In this document: positions 19,265-28,549 of the stretch, piece after piece | Numbering within the stretch: position 1 is the first letter of the stretch | How the letters are laid out: every line of letters begins with the position of its first letter | Assembly: GCA_000333855.2 (NCBI GenBank) | Contig: CM007345.1 | Span: 230,447 to 259,402, forward strand | DNA: 28,956 bases | Direction of reading: 5' to 3' | Source: Endotrypanum monterogeii | Lineage: Eukaryota > Euglenozoa > Kinetoplastea > Trypanosomatida > Trypanosomatidae | Made by a program: the position numbers and the translations under genes | Notes under the pieces: model-generated | What the model saw: only the letters and a program-made list of their open reading frames with translations | The model's database searches: none | Told to the model about the DNA's origin: nothing

Positions 19265-21131
19265 GTGCACGTGAAGCGATTATTGTCATTATTGTTTTTT
19301 TTCCTTTGCTTTACGTTGAGATTCGCTTTCTGGTCAGTTGCCCGTATGTGGATACATAGCTGCTATATTGGGATAGAGGGGAGGATAACTTTAATGAAAT
19401 ACAAAGAGCGAGAAGCGCAGACACTAGCAGAATACGAGAAAGGGATAAAGGCAAGAAGAGTGAAAAAAAAAATGGAGACGGAAAGGAGGGGCGTAGTGGT
19501 TTACAACGGTACAGTTGACAACTGCACAGTGGGGTAATACAATCGCAGATGAAGGCGAGAAAAGATGAGCAAGGTAGATATCGATAGAAAAGAAAAGGGT
19601 GCTTGGGGGAGAGAAGACAGCAAACAAAGGCAATGTATTGACTACCTGTTCATTTCGCTGTTACGAGTGATGTTTTTTTTTCTTTCTTTTGTACTCTTAT
19701 TTCAATGTATACCTAGCTTCTGCTAAATATAAGCAAGTACTGATCGAAAAAAAGGGGGAAAAGAAGTAGAGATATTCCCTTTGTGATAAAAAATGACAAA
19801 AGAAGAGCACAGCAAACGATGAAGCAAGTACGGAAGGAAAGGGTAAACAAAGAAAGGAGCTGCCAAGAACCGAAACCGAGGCAGACGGAGCTACGGTACC
19901 GCAGTACAACCCCCAGCACCAGGGAGTGGCCAGGCCAGGCAGATACAGGGTAGACATTCCCATATTGCAGAAAAAAACTCGTGGCTCTCCTCCCTGGCTT
20001 TGGCAACTTAGGCACGCAGCCCGACGACCGCCTAGTGGGCCGCGAGAAAACTGTGAATACGAACGTGACAGAAAGCAGCTCGGGAAACTGCTTGACGAGT
20101 ACGACTAAATATGAGGACATACCCTGTACCTGAGGTAGTCACCCTCCGTATTGTTTTCCTCTTTTGAAAAAAAGGGTGGGTGTGCCAAACACACTCCTTT
20201 AGTTATACAATCTATTCTCCCTTCTGTTCTGCTGCCTCTCTACCTCCTTTGGTGAGCGCTGTGGCTGGGCACACTGCGAACCCCAGGGAGGTTGATAAGA
20301 GGAACACAAAATTCAAAATATAAAGACACTCAGACAGACACTTCAGGAACTGAAGGAAGGATGGGGGATAACAGGGAGACACTGAGTGAGATGAAAAAGG
20401 GGAAAAAAACACCCGGTGCAACACCTGCACAATCCAAACTATATCATATGCACAAACGCGCACACACGCATACACACACGTGTATAATATATTTATTTTA
20501 TACAAATGTGTGTTCCTGAAAGGAGCTCGACGTGAGAATAGTTGGCGGGAAAAAAACAAGTCACAAAGGCCGTAAGCTGGACCCACACATAAAAAAAAAA
20601 AGACCACACGAAAAATCAGAAAATGTTGCTGCTACCTTTCCAGTTATTGGCCATCAACAGCCACTCGCCGAAGCTGACTAACATCGCGTGTCACGGATGA
20701 TACAAATACATGCAAAACCACCGGCTGCTCCCGGAACGCTCCGGAGCAATATCTAGAACGAAGCAAATATACGCGTCACGTACACAGAGTGAGAAACGCT
20801 GGAACAGCATCCTCCCAAGGTGCAGCGACTGACTAGCCTCTGTTTTTCTTGAAAGCATCTTGTGAATACTGAGAGGGAATTTCGAGCAATCAGAAATCAG
20901 TATGACGACATCTTTCCGTCCTCATCAGAGGGGAAAAAAAAAGCTGTGGACACATATGACGCAATACGAGACAGCTTTTGCAAATTTCTGAGAGTCGGAC
21001 AGCTGCAATAAGGAATCACCGTGAGAAAAAAAAAACCAAGATACATTATTCTGAGAAGTGAAGCTTCCCTTTTGCACTACTAGGCAAAAACTCAATCAAG
21101 AGCACGTTTGCCTGCCAAAGATCTGAGACTC

Positions 21132-21480
21132 TGCCCCTGCGAACAAGCTAAGTTGTTCCCATCCTCATGCCGATGCTGGCCCGCTTTCCATGCAGATCCA
21201 AGGGGTGGGGGAGGGTGCCTATGGCGCAGGAAAGACCCGGCGAGGTGTTGCACCTCACGTCAGCGCTCAGGTAATGGAGGGGGGGGGGCGTTGCGCAGGA
21301 CCAGCCGTCCACCGTTCAGTCCCCTGCACCATGCACACACACACATACACACTACGGGCAGCGTGCTCCCGTGACTCGGATGCCTCTCACCCGGTCATCG
21401 GCGCCCACTCGCGGGGAGGCAATCCCCGGGTTCAACCCGAGGGACACGCGCGAGGCTACCGGCACAATGGAGGTGGTCTG
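21132..21480 (+). repeat. Repeat A, copy A3
   Basis: This copy starts abruptly at CCCCTGCGAACAAGCTAAG and matches A1 almost base for base to GGCTACCGGCA (21464), with a weaker shared continuation to about 21480. Differences from A1 include TTGTTCCC for TTGTCCCC, GGGGGAGGG for GGGGGAAGG, ten instead of nine G in the G-run, and GGCAATCCCC for GGCGATCCCC. It contains the same GGGTTCAACCC B-box-like motif near 21429. Confidence 0.9.
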
Positions 21481-21649
21481 TGGAGCGGGTAGGGAGGCAG
21501 AGTTTGAGGACTGGGTCATCTCAGTATAGCCCAAGTCAACCGCCGCGCTGATGCGCGTGTGGTGCTGTCTCGTACGACGTAACCGGTCGACAATGGGCTT
21601 TGGGGGGTTGAAGAAGGAACTCGATTTGTCTGACACGATTGCTTAGATG

Positions 21650-21672
21650 AGTATATATATAGATATATATAT
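21650..21672. repeat. Short (TA)n-rich tract
   Basis: Two TA runs separated by GA, about 170 bases to the right of repeat A copy A3. Confidence 0.7.
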
Positions 21673-22469
21673 GCGTATGTTCGTGTATGTGTTTGTCCCA
21701 CCACAGGCCGCCCCCATGCCTCACTTTCTCCTCCTCCCCTTTCTGTTGACTACGTCGCCTATCTTTAGCGGAAACTGTGCACCCATTGTTCAAAAAAACG
21801 CAAAAAAAAAAAATGGTCAGATCACTAGTTCAAGAAAGTGAACTTCATATAATGTCAGGAATTCGATAACTGCGCCCGTGACAGAAGACTTGTTTGAAAC
21901 GGGAGAAATCCTAAAATAGAAAAAAAAACAAATAAAGTTTACTGTTGCTAACGCTGAAAGGACGACGGCAAACAATGCAGCAAAAGCTGGCAAAGCATTT
22001 GTGGCCAACTCGTAACTCGTTCATGAGACAGAGGGAAGTCAAAGGGAAAAAAGAAACAAAAAACTTTTAAAACGCAATAAAAAAACTTAGCAAAGAGCAG
22101 CTCAGCAATACATGCTCAGCACTATTTCAGTTTCGAAGGGTGCCGCCTTTAAGTTCTCTCTCCTCCTGCTGATCCACCCACAGAGAGGTAGTTAAGGAAA
22201 AAGTAGAGGAAGCAAAGATCCTCACAGAAAAGCACACGTGAACGAGGGTAACGCGGAAAAAAAAGGCGTCCATCGCCATTCTGATACCACCACTCTAAAA
22301 CGACGCGTCACTGCTGTTGGAGACGAAACAAAACAAAAACCAACCAAGGCAATCAATTTAAAGCCCAAAAAGCGTCCAAGAAGTTTCGAGAGGAGAAACT
22401 GGAAGTGTGAACACCTGTATGTATAACTGTGATTCTTAGCTGGGACGTATGAGGACATAAAGCACACCC

Positions 22470-23537
22470 TCAGCCGACGACGTTGGTGCGGTGGTGACGA
22501 GCGCTGCGGCGAGCAGCTAGGTCTTTCCGATAGAAGACAAACATCTTGAAAAGCATGAAGCAGGTGAAAAGGGCCTGCACAGCCCACAGAGCAGCCATGA
22601 TCGCTATAGGTATCACTATGACATGCGCACGAGTCGAATTAATCCAATGCGTCAGCAAAACGCCGCACACTCCGTAGTGGTGGGGACCGACAAAGGCAAA
22701 AATAGCTTGAGCCAGTGCAATAAAAAGCCCACATTGTGCCAAAAGGTGGTGTGCAGGACGTCCAGTCGAACATGCTTGGTAAATCCACCAGTACCAAATC
22801 AAGAAACTGAGCGGAATGCCGACTAGATAGACCACTGCAAGCACGGCATTAAGCAGCCTGTTTCTCTCTCTGAACATTGTAACCTCAGGACGAGGAGGAG
22901 TAAATGTGACGGTTATCGCTATGACTGAGTTGAGTAAGAGGAGAAAACTTACAGCGATCCAGTCCACAAAGGCCATCTTGACAAACCCTTGTCGGTGTTC
23001 TGGCACAGCGGAGAAACTGTGATACACTAGTGGCTTAATACAAAGAAATTTCCGCGGAAAGTTGGGAGGTTGCCTAATTTCAGCTGTGATAGTCTCCGCT
23101 CTAGAAACATGTTGCTCAAGGTCGTTTAGGCGCTGTTCTTCGAGAAGAGCATTTTTCCAGCGCTGTTCAAGGTCCACTGCCTTTTTCTCTTTATCAGTCA
23201 TTCCCTTTGTGCTTTTCTTGTTGGCACCGAGGACCTCTTTCACCACCTCAGACTTCGTATCCTTTGACTTTTTCCTGTCGGTCGAAGAAACCGAAGAGAC
23301 AAATGTGGCAGCTGCGCGGGCATTTTCTTCCGTTCCGAAGGCAGAAAGAGGGACCAACGTATCTCTGTTCCCCTGCCCTTCCTGGGGAGAGTAAACTAGT
23401 CCTTCATTATCATAGTTCCTAGTGCGCAGAAATTCTTGCGCGCAGAGTACACCGCTGTCATTAGCATCTGCCAAATGATCCTCAGAAAAGTTGTACAAAG
23501 CGCGAAGCTCCTGAGTTTCACTTGAACCTTGAAACAT
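22470..23537 (-). CDS. SCAMP-like four-pass secretory carrier membrane protein
   Basis: A 355-residue protein. Its second half follows the SCAMP plan. An amphipathic NFP...CIKPLVYHSF...PEHRQ segment (about 159-182) precedes four hydrophobic helices at about 188-212, 228-249, 265-284 and 304-330. A GVCG turn (about 289-292) lies between helices 3 and 4, and the protein ends with LFKMFVFYRK (about 329-338), like the LVMFKKVxxLYR end of animal SCAMPs. Upstream, a charged, probably coiled-coil segment (about 113-155) also fits the family. The first 80 residues are acidic and lack the NPF endocytic repeats of animal SCAMPs; plant and protist forms vary here. SCAMPs act in post-Golgi and endosomal membrane recycling. 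The ATG at 23537 follows a strong splice acceptor. The closest alternative is another tetraspan membrane family, but the motif order favours SCAMP. Confidence 0.82.
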   Translation of the reverse strand: MFQGSSETQELRALYNFSEDHLADANDSGVLCAQEFLRTRNYDNEGLVYSPQEGQGNRDTLVPLSAFGTEENARAAATFVSSVSSTDRKKSKDTKSEVVKEVLGANKKSTKGMTDKEKKAVDLEQRWKNALLEEQRLNDLEQHVSRAETITAEIRQPPNFPRKFLCIKPLVYHSFSAVPEHRQGFVKMAFVDWIAVSFLLLLNSVIAITVTFTPPRPEVTMFRERNRLLNAVLAVVYLVGIPLSFLIWYWWIYQACSTGRPAHHLLAQCGLFIALAQAIFAFVGPHHYGVCGVLLTHWINSTRAHVIVIPIAIMAALWAVQALFTCFMLFKMFVFYRKDLAARRSARHHRTNVVG

Positions 23538-23583
23538 GACTTTGCACTCGGAAATGAGCGAGATGAGAAAAGGATGTTGTTTG

Positions 23584-23606
23584 CTATAAAAATAAAACAG
23601 AAGGAT
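23584..23606 (-). promoter_or_regulatory. Putative spliced-leader acceptor for the SCAMP-like gene
   Basis: The minus strand reads CTTCTGTTTTATTTTTATAG with AG at 23585-23584, leaving about 46 bases before the ATG at 23537 and no earlier ATG. Confidence 0.7.
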
Positions 23607-23973
23607 TCACGGAGGGAAAAGAAATGAGCGAATATTTGAGCTCCACACCAAAAACACCCGGAGAATTGGAGTCGTTGTATTCGCAGTGGGCTCCTAATAG
23701 GAAAATGTAGGTGAAACGCATAGCGAGATGATTCAAAACGTAAACACTCTCTACTGGAACATACTCGTAGCGATTGAAGGTACAAAGCCCCCTTGAAGCT
23801 TCATTACGGTTTCCGACTCTATTGGAGAGGATAAAGTTATGATTACCGTTGTTTTTTTTTTTTTTAAGGAGGCTCCCCTTCTGAAGAAAAAAACATGGGA
23901 ATAAGACACTGCGCCGATACAGAAAAAAAAAGCGAAAAGGGCAGAGAATGTCCTCCTCTTTTCCCCATCAGAA

Positions 23974-24438
23974 TCACTTACGGTACTTTCGTATCTCCTC
24001 AACAAGCTCCCGTTTCTCCATCAGACCTGTGGTGGGTATATAGAGCTGCCGCATCAATGAAAGTAGCTCTCTCGGCTTCATTGCCTCCAGGTCCTCATCC
24101 GATGGAACAACAGGTGAAGGAATCACTTCGTGTTCCTCTACGAGCTTCCTTACAGAATTTATGTCAGCACCCTCAAACGTTGCCACTACGTTTCCACTTT
24201 TGAAAAAGTAGAAAGTGGGCATCGCACGAACAGGGTAAGCAGAAATGACATCAGGTGCACGGTCGACATCCACTTTTGCGAAATTAACGTGTGGCTTCGT
24301 GGCAGCGAGGCTTTCGATAAGGGGTGCTATTGTTTTGCACGGCCCGCACCATGTTGCAAAAAAGTCGACAACTGTTAGTTTCGGTTGACGTGCGAAAGCC
24401 TCAAGCTCCGCCAGTGTTGATGCGAGACGTACAGACAT
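23974..24438 (-). CDS. Thioredoxin-like protein with a SAP-like C-terminal motif
   Basis: A 154-residue protein from the ATG at 24438. Residues 1-105 form a complete thioredoxin fold: VVDFFATWCGPCK with the redox pair Cys31/Cys34, the Asp at 25, a KVDVD strand (55-59), the cis-Pro motif MPTF (73-76) and a final helix (94-104). It should be an active dithiol-disulfide oxidoreductase. No signal peptide is visible, so a cytosolic location is likely. Residues about 114-154 are an extra tail: two helices (EDLEAMKPRELLSLMRQL and EKRELVEEIRKY) joined by YIPTTGLM, which resembles a SAP or SAP-like helix-extended-helix module. Classical thioredoxins end near residue 105. The frame continues to 24486 only through a non-ATG codon. 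The splice acceptor is not obvious. Confidence 0.88.
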   Translation of the reverse strand: MSVRLASTLAELEAFARQPKLTVVDFFATWCGPCKTIAPLIESLAATKPHVNFAKVDVDRAPDVISAYPVRAMPTFYFFKSGNVVATFEGADINSVRKLVEEHEVIPSPVVPSDEDLEAMKPRELLSLMRQLYIPTTGLMEKRELVEEIRKYRK

Positions 24439-24874
24439 TCTAGAAATTTTAGTTTCCCTACGGGAATCCTCGGTTCGAAAGTGCAATTAGAGCAGATGTT
24501 TTTTTTTTTTTAGGGTATGATTTTTCGAGCGAAATGCATTGGAAGCATCAATAAGAGAAGTTCAATTTCTCCAGCTAAGATTCTCTCAACAGTTCCGGGA
24601 TGCAGCTCCCTCCTATACGCACCTCTAATATATAAAGGCGTGCTTCCCTTCCACATGAAGCTCGCCAATGAGTACAAAAAGGGAAACAGTTTTATCGGCA
24701 AGTATGCCAACAGTTGTAAGATTGAAAATTGTCAACTCCTACATTTAATGATTTTGTTGTTGTTGGTCATATAATGAGAATGAAGACATCAGTTGCAAAA
24801 ATACAACCCCCAAAAAAAAAACGGTACAGTTTTTACCCTTTCGTGGACTCCTTTGATTTCATGAAGGAATCAAC
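24439..24874. other. Intergenic spacer
   Basis: Nothing gene-like is seen. It contains a 12-base T run (24500-24511) and an A run near 24812, and should include the thioredoxin gene's 5' leader and the 3' untranslated region of the gene ending at 24875. Confidence 0.6.
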
Positions 24875-25711
24875 CTACTTTGAGGTAACTTTCTTCCTTT
24901 GTGTTGTCCTCGCGTTAGTTTTGATCACAGGCTGTTTTTGAGGAGCAGTCAGGGGAACGGGGACGTCTGCGCAGGAGGGGACAAAATCTGCAGGAACACG
25001 CATTGGTTTCTTCGGCTTCTGTTCGAATGTGTACGGCTTTTGATATGATGGGCGGGGATGCTTCTGCAGTTCTTCTTCGAGTTGTCTTCGTTTGTTGTCG
25101 GCTCTCGCAGGGAATACAACTTCTGAACCATCTCCGTAAAACAGATTGTGATACGTGCCTTCGGAAATTGCTCGCTCAGGGTGCTCCTTTTTGAACCTCT
25201 CAGAGTCATACGGAAGCTTCAGCGGTACACCAGGATCAACATACGCCCGGCGCACTTCCCAGTTGCGAGGAGCCCCGTACGGTGTGGGTATGGTCTCCTG
25301 CTCTTGTACCGCTTTGTGGGCATTTCTTTTCGTACGCTGCATAGCCATGTACTTTGCGATGTAGCTCGGAACTTCAGAAAAAAGGCTCTGCTCCAACGAG
25401 ATGATATCTTTGCAGATATCCACAGCATTGTGACAGACCTCTTCATCTGCCCGGCAAAAGGCGCTCAGACCTCGAATCACAGACATGTAGCCTTCATTTA
25501 TTTCACGAGCGGCCATATTGAAAACATGCGAGTTCGAGAGATCTTTGTCTGCTGCCGAAAAGGCTTGTTCATGAGAAAATGTTCCCTCATTGACAGCCTC
25601 ATCCTGGTGGACAGGTGCTAACTGATGATCTTCATGTGCACTGCCATTTCGAAGTGGTTCGGACGTCTTGATCCCCTCGAGCGCGCGGCTATCCACCTCA
25701 ACTGAAGACAT
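24875..25711 (-). CDS. Hypothetical protein, 278 residues
   Basis: I do not recognise this protein. It begins MSSVEVDSRALEG. An acidic, probably disordered N-terminus (1-60) is followed by a helical region (about 65-138) containing three cysteines (86, 93, 100). A Pro- and aromatic-rich section follows (IPTPYGAPRNWEVRRAYVDP at 141-160, then YHNLFYGDGSEVVFP), with a short charged helix (205-218) and a basic Lys/Pro-rich tail ending in a Lys-rich segment. No membrane segment or enzyme motif is visible. The frame is open to 26035, and an in-frame ATG lies at 25945, but a good splice acceptor at 25835 lies between that ATG and 25711, and no other ATG follows it. The shorter start is therefore preferred. 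Confidence 0.8.
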   Translation of the reverse strand: MSSVEVDSRALEGIKTSEPLRNGSAHEDHQLAPVHQDEAVNEGTFSHEQAFSAADKDLSNSHVFNMAAREINEGYMSVIRGLSAFCRADEEVCHNAVDICKDIISLEQSLFSEVPSYIAKYMAMQRTKRNAHKAVQEQETIPTPYGAPRNWEVRRAYVDPGVPLKLPYDSERFKKEHPERAISEGTYHNLFYGDGSEVVFPARADNKRRQLEEELQKHPRPSYQKPYTFEQKPKKPMRVPADFVPSCADVPVPLTAPQKQPVIKTNARTTQRKKVTSK

Positions 25712-25834
25712 TCTTTGATGTCTTTTCGTTTTCAACGAACGTACTTTACAGAGGTGCTGGGTGGTTTCCGATGCGGTTAAAGAGAAATAAAAAGATTTGC
25801 GGATCCTTTTGTCGCGAGTCGGATGAATACTTTT

Positions 25835-25880
25835 CTGAGGCAGAGTGTCAGAGATAGAACAAAGGAGATGGGGTGAGAAT
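25835..25880 (-). promoter_or_regulatory. Putative spliced-leader acceptor for the 278-residue gene
   Basis: The minus strand shows a long pyrimidine-rich stretch (CCCCATCTCCTTTGTTC) and then CTCTGCCTCAG with AG at 25836-25835. The 5' untranslated region would be about 123 bases with no upstream ATG. A second usable tract with an AG lies nearer the start. Confidence 0.55.
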
Positions 25881-26147
25881 AATAAATCGTCCACTTTCGT
25901 TTCAATTTTGGTGCTTTGTAATGTCACCAGTCTCTCCATCTTCATGTAAGTCTTTCCGGGGCGACGAATAGAATTGATCCTTGGCAAGAAGGGTCTCTTT
26001 TTTTTTTGTAAGTCGAGCCTCCCATTGGAGTTCACCGATACAAGAAGGAAGCGGAAGAGAAGAAAAACATGAGTGCAACTCCTCCAAGCTCAACAGTTTT
26101 TTTTGCACAACAGGAAATCACAAATAGACGTGTAAACACTGGAAAGC

Positions 26148-26648
26148 TCAACGGCTTCTCATCTCAACAAACACCGTCATATCGTCAGCCTGAAGAACAT
26201 ATTTAGGAATCTGATCATCAAAAGTAGGCAGATCTTTGGGTTTCTGGCTTCGGGGTTCGGCTCGACGCAAGGAATGACGAGGTCTGCTTTTTTCACGAAA
26301 TCTACGCTCATGGAGAATTCCGTTAACTGTAGCATTTTTTTTTTGCTGCAGGTACGCGTGTACGTCTGCGACGCGCGCTTTTCGAATACGTTCTCTTTTC
26401 TCTTTGGCATCGACGTCGTTTCTATGAATTCGGAGTTTCATATTATCAAAGGCCCTTTTGGGTTCTACATGTCTGCCTGCAGAAGATGGACAATAATCAG
26501 TCCGGATATCACTTGCCATCAGCATGTCGTCCTCCGTGTCCTCGCCAATGCGTGACAAAAGCTGCTCAATCTCTTCAATTTGGTCCCTAGAAAAGATCGT
26601 TTTCTGTGACGCGTCGAAGAACACATCGTCTCCGTTGATAATTGACAT
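26148..26648 (-). CDS. Hypothetical small basic protein, 166 residues
   Basis: I do not recognise this protein. It begins MSIINGDDVFFDASQ. An acidic N-terminal part with a predicted helix (RDQIEEIEQLLSRIGED, 21-37) is followed by a long, strongly basic helix-like region (about 70-135, rich in Arg and Lys) and a less charged C-terminus (TFDDQIPKYVLQADDMTVFV). The charge pattern suits binding to nucleic acid or another acidic partner, but this is inference. It is the first gene of the leftward unit, closest to the strand switch. An ATG at 26774 would add 42 residues, but the excellent splice acceptor at 26662 lies downstream of it, so the start at 26648 is preferred. Confidence 0.75.
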   Translation of the reverse strand: MSIINGDDVFFDASQKTIFSRDQIEEIEQLLSRIGEDTEDDMLMASDIRTDYCPSSAGRHVEPKRAFDNMKLRIHRNDVDAKEKRERIRKARVADVHAYLQQKKNATVNGILHERRFREKSRPRHSLRRAEPRSQKPKDLPTFDDQIPKYVLQADDMTVFVEMRSR

Positions 26649-26661
26649 TTGTGGTGCTCTC

Positions 26662-26681
26662 CTGGAAGAAGAATGAGAGTC
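26662..26681 (-). promoter_or_regulatory. Putative spliced-leader acceptor for the 166-residue gene
   Basis: The minus strand reads GACTCTCATTCTTCTTCCAG, with AG at 26663-26662, 13 bases from the ATG at 26648. Confidence 0.7.
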
Positions 26682-28500
26682 ACGCTCTTCTTTGTAGTAC
26701 ATTCCTCTCTGAACTGCGACAGAACAATACAGAGGCAGAAAATCGTTGAGGAAGCGATTGAGAGAATAAAGCATCAAGGCAGAATGCCGTGCCAGGTCAC
26801 TGGAACTCTGCTGTGAAGAAACCGCCCATCCTTTCCGTCACGGTACTCGTGTGTGGTAGTTCATGACCTACCGGGCACGATTATAATCAAATCTCTTACT
26901 AGGTATTTATGAGAATCCCGAATGTTCTCGTAAAAATGAAGAGCTAAGTTTCCTTTTCGCTTCTACCGAATTCGTAAGTCGTAAAAGTTGACCATCTACT
27001 TGTAAAACATTTTTACGTTTGAAACTTAAGGGTAAAGATAGTGAGTGAACCCCCCTTCTCAATTCAAGAGATTTCGTGCCTGCACCTTCAAGGTAACCGA
27101 TTGCCCTGCTAACCCTAGGTCTCATGCTTTCTCCGAGTAACAGCTCCACTAGCTTCCTTTTATTCTCAGTCCCTAGTACCCCGTGAAGGTCAGTGTTACA
27201 TGATCCTGAAAGCCGGGTCTCGGCGGCAAGACGCTCCTACACTTATACCCGCCACCCTGTGTAATTGCATACATCCGTGCAAGAACTCTTCATGGCGTTC
27301 CCTTTCTCAGTGACCACCAGAAGTACTTAACAACTCCCAGAGTACAGAGCGCCCTACCCCAAACCAGTCTACACTCTCTCTGTGCGACATATTTCTTCTA
27401 ATTTTCGCTATTCAGACCCCACTTTTTCGCCCCCACAGAAACTTATCCCCCCCCGCCGCCATTTACGACCGTGGCCGCGCGCGGGCCCTTCGGGTTGAAC
27501 CCGGGGATCGCCTCCCCGCGAGTGGGCGCCGATGACCGGGTGAGAGGCATCCGAGTCACGGGAGCACGCTGCCCGTAGTGTGTATGTGTGTGTGTGCATG
27601 GTGCAGGGGACTGAACGGTGGACGGCTGGTCCTGCGCAACGCCCCCCCCTCCATTACCTGAGCGCTGACGTGAGGTGCAACACCTCGCCGGGTCTTTCCT
27701 GCGCCATAGGCACCCTCCCCCACCCCTTGGATCTGCATGGAAAGCGGGCCAGCATCGGCATGAGGATGGGGGAGTTCTTGGCTTTACAAGGAAACGTGTT
27801 TTATTGCTTCGACTACAAATCTAGCGCGTTGACAAAGACATTCTGGTGAGGTAAAAATGATTGTCTTCCAAGTTGAGATTATTTAAAGAGTGAATCGCTC
27901 GGCGGTAGTAAATGAAACAATATCTGGGCTGATTATCATTATTTCCTTCCTTTTTTTTTGTTTTTTCATTGAAGATGCTTTTCGTTTCACATAGTGACTA
28001 CGGTTGTGATGTGGACTCGGCAAATTGTCCACCTTGTGGTTCACGTTCGTGAATTCTCAGCTGTCATCAGAGAAACAGAACCGTATTAGTAAAATATATC
28101 TTAGTCGAAATATCCTCTTACTGCATCCGCGCGATTTATTACAATTTACCAAGAGTAAATAGAAACTAAGCATTAGGATGCCACTGGTTGTATTCCAATC
28201 GGACCAAGTTTTCGTTTCCCACAGCACAGGTAATGAGCAGGAATAAAAAAATTATCTGTAAATATATAACGGAATTTCTTTTTTTTGTTATTGACACATC
28301 GCCTATCACTTCTCAAGTAAAAAGTTGCACGTATTCTAAGTTCTTAGAGTCATTTTTTTAGTAACGCAAACGTTTCATTGAAATGCCTCACAACTGCGAT
28401 CTGCTGTCCCTCTTTAATGGGAGCTTTTGAGGTTGCTTTCACCTCCATGCTGACAACGAATATCCTTAGAAGAAAAAAATCCTCGTTTATATTTCTTAAT
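26682..28500. promoter_or_regulatory. Divergent strand-switch region, likely bidirectional transcription start
   Basis: Genes to the left are all on the minus strand and eIF5A to the right is on the plus strand, so transcription must diverge from this interval. In trypanosomatids such regions act as RNA polymerase II start sites, with dispersed initiation, modified histones and no standard TATA box; that role is taken from general knowledge, not from a visible motif. The interval has no supported gene. It contains repeat A copy A4 (27450-27771). The rest (26780-27440 and 27780-28500) is unremarkable mixed sequence with some T-runs. Confidence 0.7.
27450..27771 (-). repeat. Repeat A, copy A4
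   Basis: Read on the minus strand, this begins at CCCCCATCCTCATGCCGATG and follows A1/A3 through the G-rich block (the A3-like GGGGGAGGG), a G-run of eight, the CA block and the GGGTTCAACCC motif near 27490. After that motif it diverges (GGGCCCGCGCGCGGCC for GGACACGCGCGAGGCT) but keeps a recognisable AAATGG-type end to about 27450. It lacks the left part seen in A1 and A2. Confidence 0.88.
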
Positions 28501-28524
28501 GTCCTCTTTTCTTCTCTCCCAAAG
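28501..28524 (+). promoter_or_regulatory. Putative spliced-leader acceptor for eIF5A
   Basis: The tract GTCCTCTTTTCTTCTCTCCC is followed by AAAG, with AG at 28523-28524. The 5' untranslated region is about 25 bases and has no earlier ATG. Confidence 0.75.
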
Positions 28525-28549
28525 TCTCTTATTATCTTTTCTCAACACA

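Larger units (their letters stand above)
17528..22469. other. 5-kb gene-free region rich in dispersed repeats
   Basis: No supported protein gene is found between the 536-residue gene and the SCAMP-like gene. The region carries a long (TG)n tract, repeat A copies A2 and A3, a SIDER2-like element and (TA)n tracts. The right part, beyond A3, should be the 3' untranslated region of the SCAMP-like gene. The stretch about 19270-21130 is A-rich and shows nothing further that I can name. Confidence 0.6.

Noticed and set aside
24439..24486. Sixteen-codon extension of the thioredoxin
   Set aside because: The codon at 24486 is not ATG, and a normal thioredoxin N-terminus begins at 24438.
25712..26035. 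N-terminal extension of the 278-residue protein, including an ATG at 25945
   Set aside because: A pyrimidine-rich tract and AG at 25835 fall within it, which marks it as leader sequence. The extension is Lys/Arg/Leu-rich and not domain-like. Spliced-leader reads would settle it.
26649..26777. Extension of the 166-residue protein, with ATG at 26774
   Set aside because: A very good splice acceptor (AG at 26662) lies inside it, 13 bases before the next ATG.
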